A stretch of DNA of 64,000 nucleotides from an uncultured Candidatus Melainabacteria bacterium (GCA_934747335.1 CAKVGS010000004.1:1-64000), one strand, 5' to 3'; positions 28,173 through 37,205 are shown, counted from the stretch's first letter. Program-made: numbers and translations. The notes: generated by a model from the letters alone, not told the origin.

Positions 28173-28186
28173 ACTTTATATATATG
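28173..28186 (+). promoter_or_regulatory. Shared promoter element, copy 5
   Basis: ACTTTATATATATG, with GCAATTTT starting 21 nt upstream (28152). This 14-mer is identical to the one upstream of the cysteine-repeat gene at 35281-35631. Confidence 0.7.
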
Positions 28187-28228
28187 TAAGATAAATAAGG
28201 TTAAGGAAGTAAGAATTAGGAGGCAATT

Positions 28229-28381
28229 ATGAATATTGCAATTAGGAAATTGGCTATGCTTGAAAAAAGTCTTTTAGAACGAGAAGAAGCTGCAAAGCTT
28301 GATGGTTATGTAACATCTCCAATTGATCCGATTTTTAAAGAAAAAGTTGTAAGATTAATGGACAAAGTTAGGGTTCTTTGA
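28229..28381 (+). CDS. Small orphan protein (50 aa)
   Basis: A 50-residue ORF (MNIAIRKLAMLEKSLLEREE onward) with a perfect SD (TTAGGAGGCAATT) and a copy of the shared ACTTTATATATA promoter 43 nt upstream. The peptide is helical, charged and amphipathic, with no membrane segment. Its last 14 bases overlap the 3' end of the convergent ABC transporter gene. Promoter plus strong SD make a real gene likely despite the size. Confidence 0.72.
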   Translation: MNIAIRKLAMLEKSLLEREEAAKLDGYVTSPIDPIFKEKVVRLMDKVRVL

Positions 28382-30110
28382 ATGTAGCTAAATTTACAAG
28401 TTCTTTAAAATCATTATTTTTATTAATTAAATCATTAAACTCTGAAATATCGACTATTTCGGAGTTTTTCATAAATATAATTTTATCCGCAGATTTAATT
28501 GTAGAAAGTCTGTGTGCAATTGCTAAAATAGTTTTTTCTCCTCGTAAACTCAATAGAACAGAACATAATTCATCTTCTGTTTTTAAATCTAAAGAAGAAG
28601 TTGCTTCATCCAAAATCAAGATATCAGGATTTGAATATAAAGCTCTTGCTATTGCCAAACGTTGTTTTTGACCTTGTGAAAATCCGGTAGAGTCTACAAA
28701 AGGATTTGCGTAAATTCCATCTGAATAATTTTGCATTATAAAATCATAGAGTTGTGCTTTTTTTAGTGCATCAATTATTTTTTTATCATCAATTTTGCTT
28801 GAGCCGAATGCTACATTTTCTCGTATGGTTGCATTTATAATTGATACTTCTTGTGGAATATAGCCTATTTTTAGCGGCAAAGTTTGTTTTTTACCGTCTA
28901 TAAAAATTTCACCTTTATCAGGCTTTAATAAACCTGCAATAATATCGACAAGAGTCGTTTTTCCTGCTCCTGACAAACCGGCAATTCCTATAAATTCACC
29001 TTTTTTTATGTTTAGGTTTATATTTTTTAGTACATTTTTTTCTGCATCATAAGAAAAATCTATATCTTTTAATTCTATATTTTTGTTAAACTTTGCAAAT
29101 TCGGTAGGTTTAATTTCTTCAACTTTATCCAATTGTAGTTTATCACACCAATCTAATAATTGTTTCACATTTATTTTTGCGGAATTAATTCCATTTAAGT
29201 TCACCTGAATTCTGGCAATAGTGGGTGCTAATCTAAAAATAGCCGAAACAATAATCGCAAATGAAGCAATCAGTTTGTTCGGTTCTGTGTAATTTTGAAA
29301 AGAAATTATTGATAACAAAACAAAAAGTAATAAGATTACAAAAGGTTCAATTACATAAGGCGGTATTGTGTTGATGAACGACGTTTTAGCGCAAATCCTG
29401 AAAAAGTCCGTAATGGCGTTTTTGTAGTTATCAAAAAAGAATTTTTCATTATGTGAAACTTTAACGCTTTTGATATTTAATAAAACTTCATTACTTCTTT
29501 GGTTATAAATAGTAGAAGCTTCGCTTGATTTTTGTGCAATTTCTTTTAGAAACGGCTTGAAACACTTGTTTTGCATCAAAATTAATAAAAAAGCGAAAAC
29601 AAAAGTAATTGCCATTGCAGTAGGAAATTTTATTACCAATAAAGCAGAAATAAGCGCAAAAATAAAAAAGTTAACAATTAAATTTAATAATCTTAAAATA
29701 AAATTATTAATAGTGTTTGGAATTAAAAATCCTAAAATATTTCCTTTTTCTGCTAATGAAATTTTTGATGTTTCTTGATAAGTTGAACCCAAAAAATAAT
29801 TTATAAATTTTATGTTAGCTTCTTTTTCGACTTCTTTTGTAAATTTAGCCTGCAGGTAAGAATAAAAAATCATAAATGTATTTTTCAATAAGAATAAAAA
29901 TACAATACAAAGTCCTATAAATATCGGTGAATGCCAAATATCAACAGGTTTATTAGAAAGTAATTTTAAAACAAACGGATAAGTAAGCGCAACTCCAAAA
30001 AGTTCCAAGAGTGCAACTACAAATGATAAAGCCGAATATTTAAAAAATGCTTTTTTGTTGTTGTTAAAATAATAAAAAAACTTTTGACAATACTCTCTTA
30101 TCATTTCCAC
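28368..30110 (-). CDS. ABC exporter, fused permease and ATPase
   Basis: A 580-residue half-transporter with six membrane helices in residues 20-310 and a nucleotide-binding domain with Walker A (GLSGAGKTTLVDIIAG), Q-loop (IPQEV), signature (FSQGQKQRLAIARAL), Walker B (DILILDEATSSLD) and H-loop (IAHRLS). Family members export lipids, lipid-linked sugars, peptides or drugs. The layout resembles MsbA and PglK flippases, but the substrate cannot be read from sequence. It starts 1 base after the MFS gene ends. Confidence 0.9.
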   Translation of the reverse strand: MEMIREYCQKFFYYFNNNKKAFFKYSALSFVVALLELFGVALTYPFVLKLLSNKPVDIWHSPIFIGLCIVFLFLLKNTFMIFYSYLQAKFTKEVEKEANIKFINYFLGSTYQETSKISLAEKGNILGFLIPNTINNFILRLLNLIVNFFIFALISALLVIKFPTAMAITFVFAFLLILMQNKCFKPFLKEIAQKSSEASTIYNQRSNEVLLNIKSVKVSHNEKFFFDNYKNAITDFFRICAKTSFINTIPPYVIEPFVILLLFVLLSIISFQNYTEPNKLIASFAIIVSAIFRLAPTIARIQVNLNGINSAKINVKQLLDWCDKLQLDKVEEIKPTEFAKFNKNIELKDIDFSYDAEKNVLKNINLNIKKGEFIGIAGLSGAGKTTLVDIIAGLLKPDKGEIFIDGKKQTLPLKIGYIPQEVSIINATIRENVAFGSSKIDDKKIIDALKKAQLYDFIMQNYSDGIYANPFVDSTGFSQGQKQRLAIARALYSNPDILILDEATSSLDLKTEDELCSVLLSLRGEKTILAIAHRLSTIKSADKIIFMKNSEIVDISEFNDLINKNNDFKELVNLATFKEP

Positions 30111-30111
30111 C

Positions 30112-31347
30112 CTAATATTTATTTGAAAGCTTCATCGCTTTGTACATTTCAAAAACACTTATCAAGAAAAATAAACCAAAAACAGCCAGGTATGATTTAT
30201 TTGAATAAACTAATATATCACCGACTTTTTCAGGTGTGAAAAGATTTAACAAAAATCCCATTGCAGTTCCTAAAAGCCCAACCATAGTAAAGAAACAAAA
30301 ATTCATAATACTAACTGCTGTTCCTGAAACCATTTTACGGTTGGTTAAGTGTAGAACTGGAACAAGCAATGATGTTAAGCTTGCATTACCTGCTAAAATG
30401 CAGAATATAATTGCAATTAGCGGTGTTCTTATATTAAAAATTAAGCATGTACAAATTATTAACAGCGATACAAACGTAATAACTGAGGCGTTTTTTAAGA
30501 ATACAACTCTATGGTTATGGCACATTTTGCAAACGGATGCGTTAATAATATTGAAAGCTGCTGCAATTATAGCCATAATAGAAAGAACAACTGCTGCTTT
30601 TGCGGTTGGCATACAACAAAAGTCTTCCAAAAATTTTTTACCGATAATAGCTTGTATTGCATAAGAAATTCCAAAATTACAGCATGCAAAACTAAACAAA
30701 TTTCTGTTATGTTTTTTGTGCAATACTAATCGAAACGGTAAGGTTCTTAATTTTACGTTACGATTAATTTCAGGATACTTAACTTTAGGTGAAAGTATTA
30801 TAAATAACAAAACGCCTGCTAAAATAACTAATGCAAGAATTACAAGAATTGTTCGCCAGTTCATGTATTTCATCACAAATACAAATGGAGCGTTTGCTGC
30901 AATTCCGCCGCTATAACCAATACAAAGCATTACTGAAATTGCTATACCAAAGTTTTTATCTGAAAAGTATTCTCGAAGTTCCCTTATTAAACTTAAATAA
31001 AAACAACTTCCGCCAATTCCAACAAGAACTCTTGAAAAATACATTAGCGGTAAATTTGTAGAAATGGGAAACAATAATGCACCAATCCCTAAAATAATAC
31101 CGCCTGTCAACATCACGCGTAACCCACCGTATCTGTCAACTAAAACCCCAATTATCAACTGGTTTACGGCATACAAATACATGAAAATTGCGCCAAACGC
31201 CGTAATGTAGGGTGCGCTAACTGCTAATTCCTGTTGAAGCAAATCAAAAATAGCACCCGGAATCGCTATTCTTTGAAAATTAGCAAAGAAATAGAATAAC
31301 GCACCGAGCGAAATTAGTGTAAAAATTATCCCCTTATTGTTTTTCAT
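30112..31347 (-). CDS. Major facilitator superfamily transporter
   Basis: A 411-residue protein with 12 predicted membrane helices and the MFS loop motif between helices 2 and 3 (GVLVDRYGGLRVMLTGG). The N-terminal half is better conserved (ALLFPISTNLPLMYFSRVLVGIGGS). The substrate is unknown; similar sequences are annotated as nitrate/nitrite-type or sugar-phosphate-type MFS proteins without proof. It shares an operon with the ABC exporter and lies 14 bp downstream of clpP, same strand. Confidence 0.87.
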   Translation of the reverse strand: MKNNKGIIFTLISLGALFYFFANFQRIAIPGAIFDLLQQELAVSAPYITAFGAIFMYLYAVNQLIIGVLVDRYGGLRVMLTGGIILGIGALLFPISTNLPLMYFSRVLVGIGGSCFYLSLIRELREYFSDKNFGIAISVMLCIGYSGGIAANAPFVFVMKYMNWRTILVILALVILAGVLLFIILSPKVKYPEINRNVKLRTLPFRLVLHKKHNRNLFSFACCNFGISYAIQAIIGKKFLEDFCCMPTAKAAVVLSIMAIIAAAFNIINASVCKMCHNHRVVFLKNASVITFVSLLIICTCLIFNIRTPLIAIIFCILAGNASLTSLLVPVLHLTNRKMVSGTAVSIMNFCFFTMVGLLGTAMGFLLNLFTPEKVGDILVYSNKSYLAVFGLFFLISVFEMYKAMKLSNKY

Positions 31348-31361
31348 ACTCCAAAATCAGT

Positions 31362-31982
31362 TTAGCTGTTAGCAGAAGTAACAACTTTATCAATCAAACC
31401 GTATTCGCATGCTTCTGCTGCTGACAAGTAGTGGTCACGTTCACAGTCTTCTTTAACTTTATCGAATGGTTGACCTGAATTTTCAGCCATGATACCGATT
31501 AACATATCTTTCATTCTCAAAATTTCTTTAGCTTCAAGTTCAATATCAGTAGCTTGACCTTTAGCACCACCCAAAGGTTGGTGAATCATAATTCTAGCAC
31601 TAGGAAGAGCCATTCTCTTGCCTTTTGCCCCAGCTGATAACAGGAACGCACCCATAGAAGCAGCTTCGCCTAAACAGATAGTTTGTACATCTGCCTTAAT
31701 AAGGTTCATTGTGTCATAAATTGCCATGCCGGCAGTAATAACACCACCAGGAGAGTTAATGTACAACATAATATCTTTTTCAGGGTTTTCGCTATCTAAA
31801 AGTAAAAGCTGTGCTACAACAGAGTTTGCTACTTCATCATCAATTTCAGTTCCTAAGAAAATAATTCTTTCTCTTAATAATCTTGAAAAAATATCAAAAG
31901 ACTTTTCACCTCTTGAAGATGATTCAATTACAGTAGGAACATAGCTTAAAATCTTTTTATAATCAGTAGTTTCTGTTGTCAT
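31362..31982 (-). CDS. clpP: ATP-dependent Clp protease proteolytic subunit
   Basis: A 206-residue protein with the serine protease triad Ser109 ([14 protein letters not shown]), His134 (MIHQPLGG) and Asp183 (ERDHYLSA), and the handle region [16 protein letters not shown]. It forms the barrel that degrades proteins unfolded by ClpX or ClpA/C. There is no clpX next to it. SD GGGAGAG. Confidence 0.96.
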   Translation of the reverse strand: MTTETTDYKKILSYVPTVIESSSRGEKSFDIFSRLLRERIIFLGTEIDDEVANSVVAQLLLLDSENPEKDIMLYINSPGGVITAGMAIYDTMNLIKADVQTICLGEAASMGAFLLSAGAKGKRMALPSARIMIHQPLGGAKGQATDIELEAKEILRMKDMLIGIMAENSGQPFDKVKEDCERDHYLSAAEACEYGLIDKVVTSANS

Positions 31983-32133
31983 AATTCTCTCCCTTATTTA
32001 TAACTTATTATAGTAATTATTTTATAATAAATATTAATGCTTAGCAAGCAGTTGTAAAACAGGAAATCTGTAACAATTTATATTATTTATAATTTTATGT
32101 TAGAATAAATTTATTAAGTTTAGGGAGGAATAA

Positions 32134-34647
32134 ATGAAAGAGGCATATTTTCCACAAGAAATAGAAAAGAGATGGCAGGAAAATTGGGAAAAGAACAATG
32201 TTTTCCATACTCCTGACAAAAGTGACAAGCCTAAGTATTTTGCATTATCAATGTTTCCGTACCCATCAGGAAAACTTCATATGGGACACGTTAGAAACTA
32301 CACAATTACAGATGTAATTGCAAGATTCAAGAAGATGCAAGGCTTTAATGTACTTCATCCGATGGGATGGGATAGTTTCGGTTTACCGGCTGAAAACGCT
32401 GCAATGAAACACGGTGCAGATCCTGCTAAGTGGACTGATGAAAATATTGCCTATATGACAAAGCAACTTAAAATGCTTGGTTTATCTTACGATTGGCAAA
32501 GAGAAGTTACAACTTGCAAACCTGATTATTATAAATGGACTCAATGGTTATTTATTCAACTTTATAAAAAAGGTTTGGCTTACAAAAAAGAAGCTGCCGT
32601 AAACTGGTGTGACAAATGCGGTACCGTTTTAGCCAATGAACAAGTTATTGACGGTAAATGCTGGAGATGCGATAGCGTTGTAGAAAAGAAATATCTTTCT
32701 CAATGGTTCTTCAAAATTACTGATTATGCTGAAAGATTGCTTGAAGATTTAGATAAACTTCCGGGTTGGGGCGATAATGTAAAAACAATGCAAGCGAACT
32801 GGATTGGAAAATCTCAAGGTGCAATTTTTAAGTTTAAGGTTAAAGAAATTGAAGGAATGGAAGTTCCTGTTTATACAACAAGACCTGATACCGTTCACGG
32901 TATAACTTATCTTGTAGTAGCACCTGAATACAAGGATATTGATAAACTTACAACTCCTGAAAATAAAGAAAAAGTTGAAGAATATAGAGCAAATGCTCGT
33001 AAAATGACAGAAATCGAAAGACTTTCAACTGATAGAGTAAAAACAGGTGTCCCATTAGGCACTCACTGTATAAATCCATTTACAGGCGAAGAATTTCCGC
33101 TTTGGACAGCAGACTATGCGCTTGTTGAATACGGTACAGGTGCGGTTATGGCTGTTCCTACGCACGATTCAAGAGATTTCGATTTTGCTAAAAAATACAA
33201 TCTTCCTCTAAAAGTTGTTATAGTACCGGAGGATGCTAACGGGTCGACACCTCACCCTAACCCTCTCCTCAAGGAGAGGGAACTCTTAGAGGCTTATACG
33301 GAAGAAGGCGTTTTGGTAAATTCAAACGAATTCAACGGAATGAAAAACACTGAAGCGAAGAAGGCTATTACTCAAAAAGCTGTTGATAACGGTTTTGGTG
33401 AATTCAAGACTCAATACAGATTAAGAGATTGGTTGATTTCTCGCCAAAGATATTGGGGCGCACCAATTCCTATGGTTTATTGTGACAAATGCGGTATTGT
33501 TCCAGAAAAAGAAGAAAACTTGCCTGTGATGCTTCCGACTGATGTTGATTTTTCAGTTGTTGGCAAATCACCAATTACAACTTCAAAAACATTTGCTGAA
33601 ACTACTTGCCCTATTTGCGGCGGAAAAGCAAGACGTGAAATGGATACAATGGATACATTTGTTTGCTCAAGCTGGTATTATATGAGATATTCAGACCCTA
33701 AGAATTCTGAATTACCGTTCTCAAAAGAACTTGTAGATCACTGGTTACCTGTTGACCAATATGTAGGCGGTATTGAGCACGCTATTTTACACTTGTTGTA
33801 TTCAAGATTCTTTACAAAAGCACTTAAGGATTTGGGCTTGCTAAGCTTTGATGAACCTTTTAAAAACTTGCTAACTCAAGGTATGGTTCTTAAAGACGGT
33901 TCTAAGATGTCTAAATCAAAAGGCAACACGGTTGACCCTGATGAAATATTCGAAAATTACGGTGCTGATACAGCAAGATTATTTATTCTTTCAGACTCAC
34001 CTCCAGCTAGAGATTTTGACTGGTCAGATGCTGGCGTAGAAGGTTGTTATAAATTCTTGAACAGAGTTTGGAGATTAGTGAGTGATAATCAAAACGATTT
34101 AACAAAAGATTATAAGCTTACATTCCCTCTAACAAGAGAAAATGACGATCTTGTAAGAACAGTTAATATTGCGATGAAGGGAATTACAAACGATATAGCG
34201 AATGATTTTCAATTCAATACCGTAATTTCAAAATACAGAGAACTTACAAATGCAATATATGACTGGAGAAACAAAAAGTCTGGTTTAAACGATGAGGATA
34301 AGAATGTTTTAAGCTTTGCTATTATTTCGTTAATCAAGCTTATGGCTCCTGTAACTGTTCACATGTCAGAAGAAATTTGGCATGACTTGGGCGGAGTTGG
34401 TTCTATTCACGATGAAAAATGGTGTGAATGGGATGAAAACTTAGCAAAAGCAAGTAAAATTACTCTTGTTGTTCAAATTAACGGTAAGGTTAAAGACAAG
34501 CTTGAGGCTGATGAAGGCTTGAATAATGACGAATTGCAAGCATTAGCTTTATCAAGCGATAGAGTAAAAGAACTGACAGCCGGCAAGGAAGTTGTTAAGG
34601 TGATTGTAGTTCCTAAAAAACTTGTTAACATTGTTGTTAAGGGTTAA
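32134..34647 (+). CDS. leuS: Leucyl-tRNA synthetase with an in-frame repeat insertion
   Basis: An 837-residue class I synthetase. It has HMGHVRNYTITD (HIGH box, about 49), a zinc-binding domain with two CxxC pairs (CDKCG, CWRC), a CP1 editing domain ending with GTGAVMAVPTHDSRDFDF (editing Asp), KMSKSKGN (KMSKS box, about 590), and the anticodon-binding and C-terminal domains. At about residues 371-386 the protein reads NGSTPHPNPLLKERELLE, the translation of a small palindromic repeat (family D) that also occurs between genes at 46659-46691. The frame stays open, so the enzyme should be functional. SD AGGGAGG. Confidence 0.97.
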   Translation: MKEAYFPQEIEKRWQENWEKNNVFHTPDKSDKPKYFALSMFPYPSGKLHMGHVRNYTITDVIARFKKMQGFNVLHPMGWDSFGLPAENAAMKHGADPAKWTDENIAYMTKQLKMLGLSYDWQREVTTCKPDYYKWTQWLFIQLYKKGLAYKKEAAVNWCDKCGTVLANEQVIDGKCWRCDSVVEKKYLSQWFFKITDYAERLLEDLDKLPGWGDNVKTMQANWIGKSQGAIFKFKVKEIEGMEVPVYTTRPDTVHGITYLVVAPEYKDIDKLTTPENKEKVEEYRANARKMTEIERLSTDRVKTGVPLGTHCINPFTGEEFPLWTADYALVEYGTGAVMAVPTHDSRDFDFAKKYNLPLKVVIVPEDANGSTPHPNPLLKERELLEAYTEEGVLVNSNEFNGMKNTEAKKAITQKAVDNGFGEFKTQYRLRDWLISRQRYWGAPIPMVYCDKCGIVPEKEENLPVMLPTDVDFSVVGKSPITTSKTFAETTCPICGGKARREMDTMDTFVCSSWYYMRYSDPKNSELPFSKELVDHWLPVDQYVGGIEHAILHLLYSRFFTKALKDLGLLSFDEPFKNLLTQGMVLKDGSKMSKSKGNTVDPDEIFENYGADTARLFILSDSPPARDFDWSDAGVEGCYKFLNRVWRLVSDNQNDLTKDYKLTFPLTRENDDLVRTVNIAMKGITNDIANDFQFNTVISKYRELTNAIYDWRNKKSGLNDEDKNVLSFAIISLIKLMAPVTVHMSEEIWHDLGGVGSIHDEKWCEWDENLAKASKITLVVQINGKVKDKLEADEGLNNDELQALALSSDRVKELTAGKEVVKVIVVPKKLVNIVVKG
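33250..33284 (+). repeat. Family D palindromic repeat inside leuS
   Basis: CCTCACCCTAACCCTCTCC then TCAAGGAGAGGGAA, nearly identical to the intergenic copy at 46659-46691. It adds roughly 12-14 residues (TPHPNPLLKERE) to LeuRS without a frameshift. Confidence 0.87.
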
Positions 34648-34662
34648 AATATATTTGAATAT

Positions 34663-34700
34663 AAGAAACGGCGGAGCTTTAGCTCCGCCGTTTCTTTATA
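34663..34700 (+). terminator. Rho-independent terminator after leuS
   Basis: A long perfect stem, AAGAAACGGCGGAGC paired with GCTCCGCCGTTTCTT, with a short loop and U-rich flanks. A second small palindrome (TTGGGCTGAAAGCCCAA, about 34710-34726) follows and may terminate the convergent MarR gene. Confidence 0.93.
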
Positions 34701-34739
34701 TGTTTTTGTTGGGCTGAAAGCCCAACCTACTGTCGAATT

Positions 34740-35207
34740 CTAATCAAAAGTTACCTTTTCACCTTCTGTAATAATTTCTTTAATCTCATCAAGATAACTA
34801 ATTAGCTTTTCATCTTTTCCATCAAAAAATTTTGTCATATGCTCAAAATTCTTATCCAAAACATCACAAATCGCCTTGTAAATCTTTTTGCCTTCTTCTG
34901 TTAAAGATGTTTTTCTTACTTGTCGTCCGTTTTTAGTTTCGTTGGTACGTGATATCAACCCTTTTTCTTCTAACGAATTAAGCATTTGTGTGATATGAGC
35001 ACGTCCTTTTAATAAAAGTCGAGCTAATTCTATTTGTGAAATTTCAGGACTTCTGACAATTGTATCCATCACACAAAATTCGCCTTGTGTCACACCTATA
35101 TTTGCAAATTTTTTCTTAAAAATCTGAATAAAATGGCGCTCACAAATCTTTGCTGTACATTCTATTTTATAAAGCGGACTGTCCACATAATGATACTTGA
35201 TTCCCAT
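34740..35207 (-). CDS. MarR-family transcriptional regulator
   Basis: A 155-residue winged-helix regulator from the ATG at 35207. The recognition region is SQIELARLLLKGRAHITQML and the wing NETKNGRQVRKTSLTEEG. The open frame extends upstream to 35522, but that part is antisense-frame readthrough of the preceding gene and is rejected. There is no SD; TTATTATAAT lies about 6-10 nt before the ATG, so the message may be leaderless. The neighbour on the same strand is the cysteine-repeat protein; regulation of that gene is possible but not shown. Confidence 0.85.
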   Translation of the reverse strand: MGIKYHYVDSPLYKIECTAKICERHFIQIFKKKFANIGVTQGEFCVMDTIVRSPEISQIELARLLLKGRAHITQMLNSLEEKGLISRTNETKNGRQVRKTSLTEEGKKIYKAICDVLDKNFEHMTKFFDGKDEKLISYLDEIKEIITEGEKVTFD

Positions 35208-35224
35208 AAATGGATTATAATAAA

Positions 35225-35250
35225 AAATAACCTGTATTTCAATATACAGG
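35225..35250 (-). terminator. Terminator of the cysteine-repeat gene, possible MarR operator
   Basis: On the minus strand CCTGTAT and ATACAGG (7-bp arms, 6-nt spacer, 35231-35250) are followed by TTATTTTTTATT. This fits a weak intrinsic terminator. The same palindrome sits just upstream of the MarR promoter and could serve as its operator. Confidence 0.6.
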
Positions 35251-35280
35251 CTATTTGTAAATCTAAAAATTATTTTCTTT

Positions 35281-35631
35281 CTAGCAAGAATAGCTTGAGA
35301 AACTGCCGCCACCTGAGAAGCTGCATCCTGAAGAAACTGAAGCTGATGCGATAGAACCGCAAGATTCACCACCGCCTGTGTATGCAATAGAACCACAAGA
35401 TTCACCAGCTCCTTCATAAGCGATAGAACCGCAAGATTCACCAAATGCCATAATAGCTGCATCTGAAGGACCTGAATAAAAACTGCAAGTATCAGTGACG
35501 CCTCCATCTGAAGTCGGAGCAATTAGTGAAGTGTTATTTGAAATCAAGTGAGTTGTTTTAGGTGCAGAATCAGCGCCAATAAATTTAAAGCATGTGTTGT
35601 GTGTTTCTTCTGATGATTTAAATGTTAGCAT
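35281..35631 (-). CDS. Cysteine/glycine/serine-rich repeat protein, possible modified-peptide precursor
   Basis: A 116-residue protein. The first 60 residues are polar with two cysteines (14, 49). Residues 64-99 are three tandem 12-residue repeats (GESCGSIAYEGA, GESCGSIAYTGG, GESCGSIASASV), followed by a Ser/Gly-rich tail ending in Cys116. Cys67, 79, 91 and 103 are spaced by exactly 12. This looks like the core of a ribosomally made, modified peptide, or a small disulfide-linked surface protein. There is no Sec signal and no modifying enzyme in the window. SD AAGGAT plus the shared promoter make the gene credible. Confidence 0.78.
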   Translation of the reverse strand: MLTFKSSEETHNTCFKFIGADSAPKTTHLISNNTSLIAPTSDGGVTDTCSFYSGPSDAAIMAFGESCGSIAYEGAGESCGSIAYTGGGESCGSIASASVSSGCSFSGGGSFSSYSC

Positions 35632-35656
35632 AATCTTAATCCTTACAAAGTGTTTA

Positions 35657-35670
35657 CATATATATAAAGT
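35657..35670 (-). promoter_or_regulatory. Shared promoter element, copy 6
   Basis: Minus-strand ACTTTATATATATG, identical over 14 nt to the copy at 28173-28186. The upstream box is GAAATTT, again starting 21 nt before the element (35691). Confidence 0.68.
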
Positions 35671-35738
35671 AAAAAAGATAAGCCAAATTTCACGACTTAT
35701 CTTTTTCTTTACATTTATTTACAATTTAAAAATTTTTA

Positions 35739-37205
35739 TTAATCGACTTCTTCCTGATGGTGTTCAAAATCATAAACTCCAGGGAATGCGTCAACACCAG
35801 TTGTTTTTCTTGTTACGTAATATTGGAATTTTGGAATGAATGTAGATAAGAATGCTGCTGCAACTGCAAAACCTGCTGCAAAATTCAAGCCATTGTACAT
35901 TAGGTTTTTCTTTTGAACTTTGTCTAATAGCGCTTTATCAACCTTGCCATCTTTTGCTGCTTTGCAAATTGTATCTACATAATCAGCCATTTCTTTTTTT
36001 AATTTATATAGCTTTTTATTCGAAACATATTTGTATTCAGAACTGCTTGCACCGCCTGTGAATTCTTCAAACACCTTATTCAACATTTTAGGGTCATTGA
36101 TTTCAGCTTTGTTGAAAGAATCTATTAATTGTTGTTTTGTAAGAACCGCTTCACCCATTCTTTCAGGTTGAAGTTTTGACATTTCTCTAACTCTTTCGAG
36201 CGTTGCAGCATCTTTAATATATTTTTCAGCTTCTGATAACTTGATTACTTCAAGCGGTTTTTTGTTAAACATTTTATCTAAGCCTGAAAGTTTTTCTGTT
36301 TCAAATTTAAAATCAGAAGATAATGCCTGTTCATTACCTAAGACAGCTTTTTTAAATTCATTTACATCCATTTGCTTGTCACCAAGATATTTCGCTAAAT
36401 GTTCATCAAAAAGCTTCGCTGTTGACGGATTTAATCTTGTAGCTCTTCCCGATTCTACTAAATTTAAAACATTGCCGACATGACCTTGCGCCCACATATA
36501 GAAATAAATAGAGCCAACGTCACGAATAAATACTTCACGACGTTCTTCTTTTCTTCTGGCATTATACATACGACCACCGGCAATACCTGCATCGGAAGAT
36601 AATAATTTACCTGTGTTTGTATTTTCTATACAGTTTGTAAATTTATTAATTGCACTAATCGCTCCTGCTGCACCACCTTTGAAAGCTGGCTTATTAGCTT
36701 TGTTGTTTTGTTGTTGGGTTTGTTCTTTTTCCAAGCGTCTTTCGTGACGTAATTTTTTAGTCAAACCTTGGTTTACTTTTGGCATTACAAAACCTATGAA
36801 CAAGTTCGCTAATACAATACTCGTCATAACTTTTGCACCTTTTATTAAAGCTACTTGTTTCGGTGAGAATTCTTTTGGTGCAACTTTTTTCATGAAGTTA
36901 TCAAAAGGAGTTCTTAATAACTTATCAGTACCAACGTCAAAATTAGCTCCCGGTTTTTTTAGAATCTTTCCAACTAATTTGTCACCAAGTTTGTTTAATG
37001 ATGCAACACCACTAAGCCAAACAATTGAACCCATTGACTCTTCTATAAAACGTTCTCTTGCTTCATCCCATTTGCCACGTTTGTAAGCCTGATAAGTTCT
37101 TCCTGTCACAACAGTTGCTTCCAATGCAATAATTGGTGCCATTGCATCAGCTTTAGTCATTTTAGTGACAAATTTCGACAAATTATGATTCGATATAGGA
37201 TTCAA
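35739..37205 (-). CDS. Orphan membrane protein, paralogue of 48680-49936
   Basis: A 488-residue protein with hydrophobic segments near 55-75, 125-145 and 445-465. It shares an order of motifs with the 418-residue protein at 48680-49936: a block RERFIEESMGSIVWLSGVAS, an internal KPAFKG followed by a Gly/Ala stretch, a SDAGIAGGRMYNAR-type segment, and a C-terminal PKFQYYVTRKTTGVDAFPG. The family is unknown to me. Between the motifs is a long charged helical insert. The internal PAFKG recalls the N-terminal tag of other orphans. A single gene. Confidence 0.8.
   Translation of the reverse strand: MNPISNHNLSKFVTKMTKADAMAPIIALEATVVTGRTYQAYKRGKWDEARERFIEESMGSIVWLSGVASLNKLGDKLVGKILKKPGANFDVGTDKLLRTPFDNFMKKVAPKEFSPKQVALIKGAKVMTSIVLANLFIGFVMPKVNQGLTKKLRHERRLEKEQTQQQNNKANKPAFKGGAAGAISAINKFTNCIENTNTGKLLSSDAGIAGGRMYNARRKEERREVFIRDVGSIYFYMWAQGHVGNVLNLVESGRATRLNPSTAKLFDEHLAKYLGDKQMDVNEFKKAVLGNEQALSSDFKFETEKLSGLDKMFNKKPLEVIKLSEAEKYIKDAATLERVREMSKLQPERMGEAVLTKQQLIDSFNKAEINDPKMLNKVFEEFTGGASSSEYKYVSNKKLYKLKKEMADYVDTICKAAKDGKVDKALLDKVQKKNLMYNGLNFAAGFAVAAAFLSTFIPKFQYYVTRKTTGVDAFPGVYDFEHHQEEVD

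Noticed and set aside
28368..30110. Naming the ABC exporter as PglK or MsbA
   Set aside because: The fold fits both, but no glycosylation or lipid A genes adjoin it and the substrate cannot be read from sequence.
33235..33300. Intein or frameshift in leuS
   Set aside because: The insertion is only about 12-16 residues, has no splicing motifs and keeps the frame; it matches an intergenic repeat.
35208..35522. N-terminal extension of the MarR gene
   Set aside because: The extra 105 codons run antiparallel in frame terms through the cysteine-repeat gene's coding region, giving a low-complexity Leu/Val peptide; MarR proteins start where the ATG at 35207 lies.
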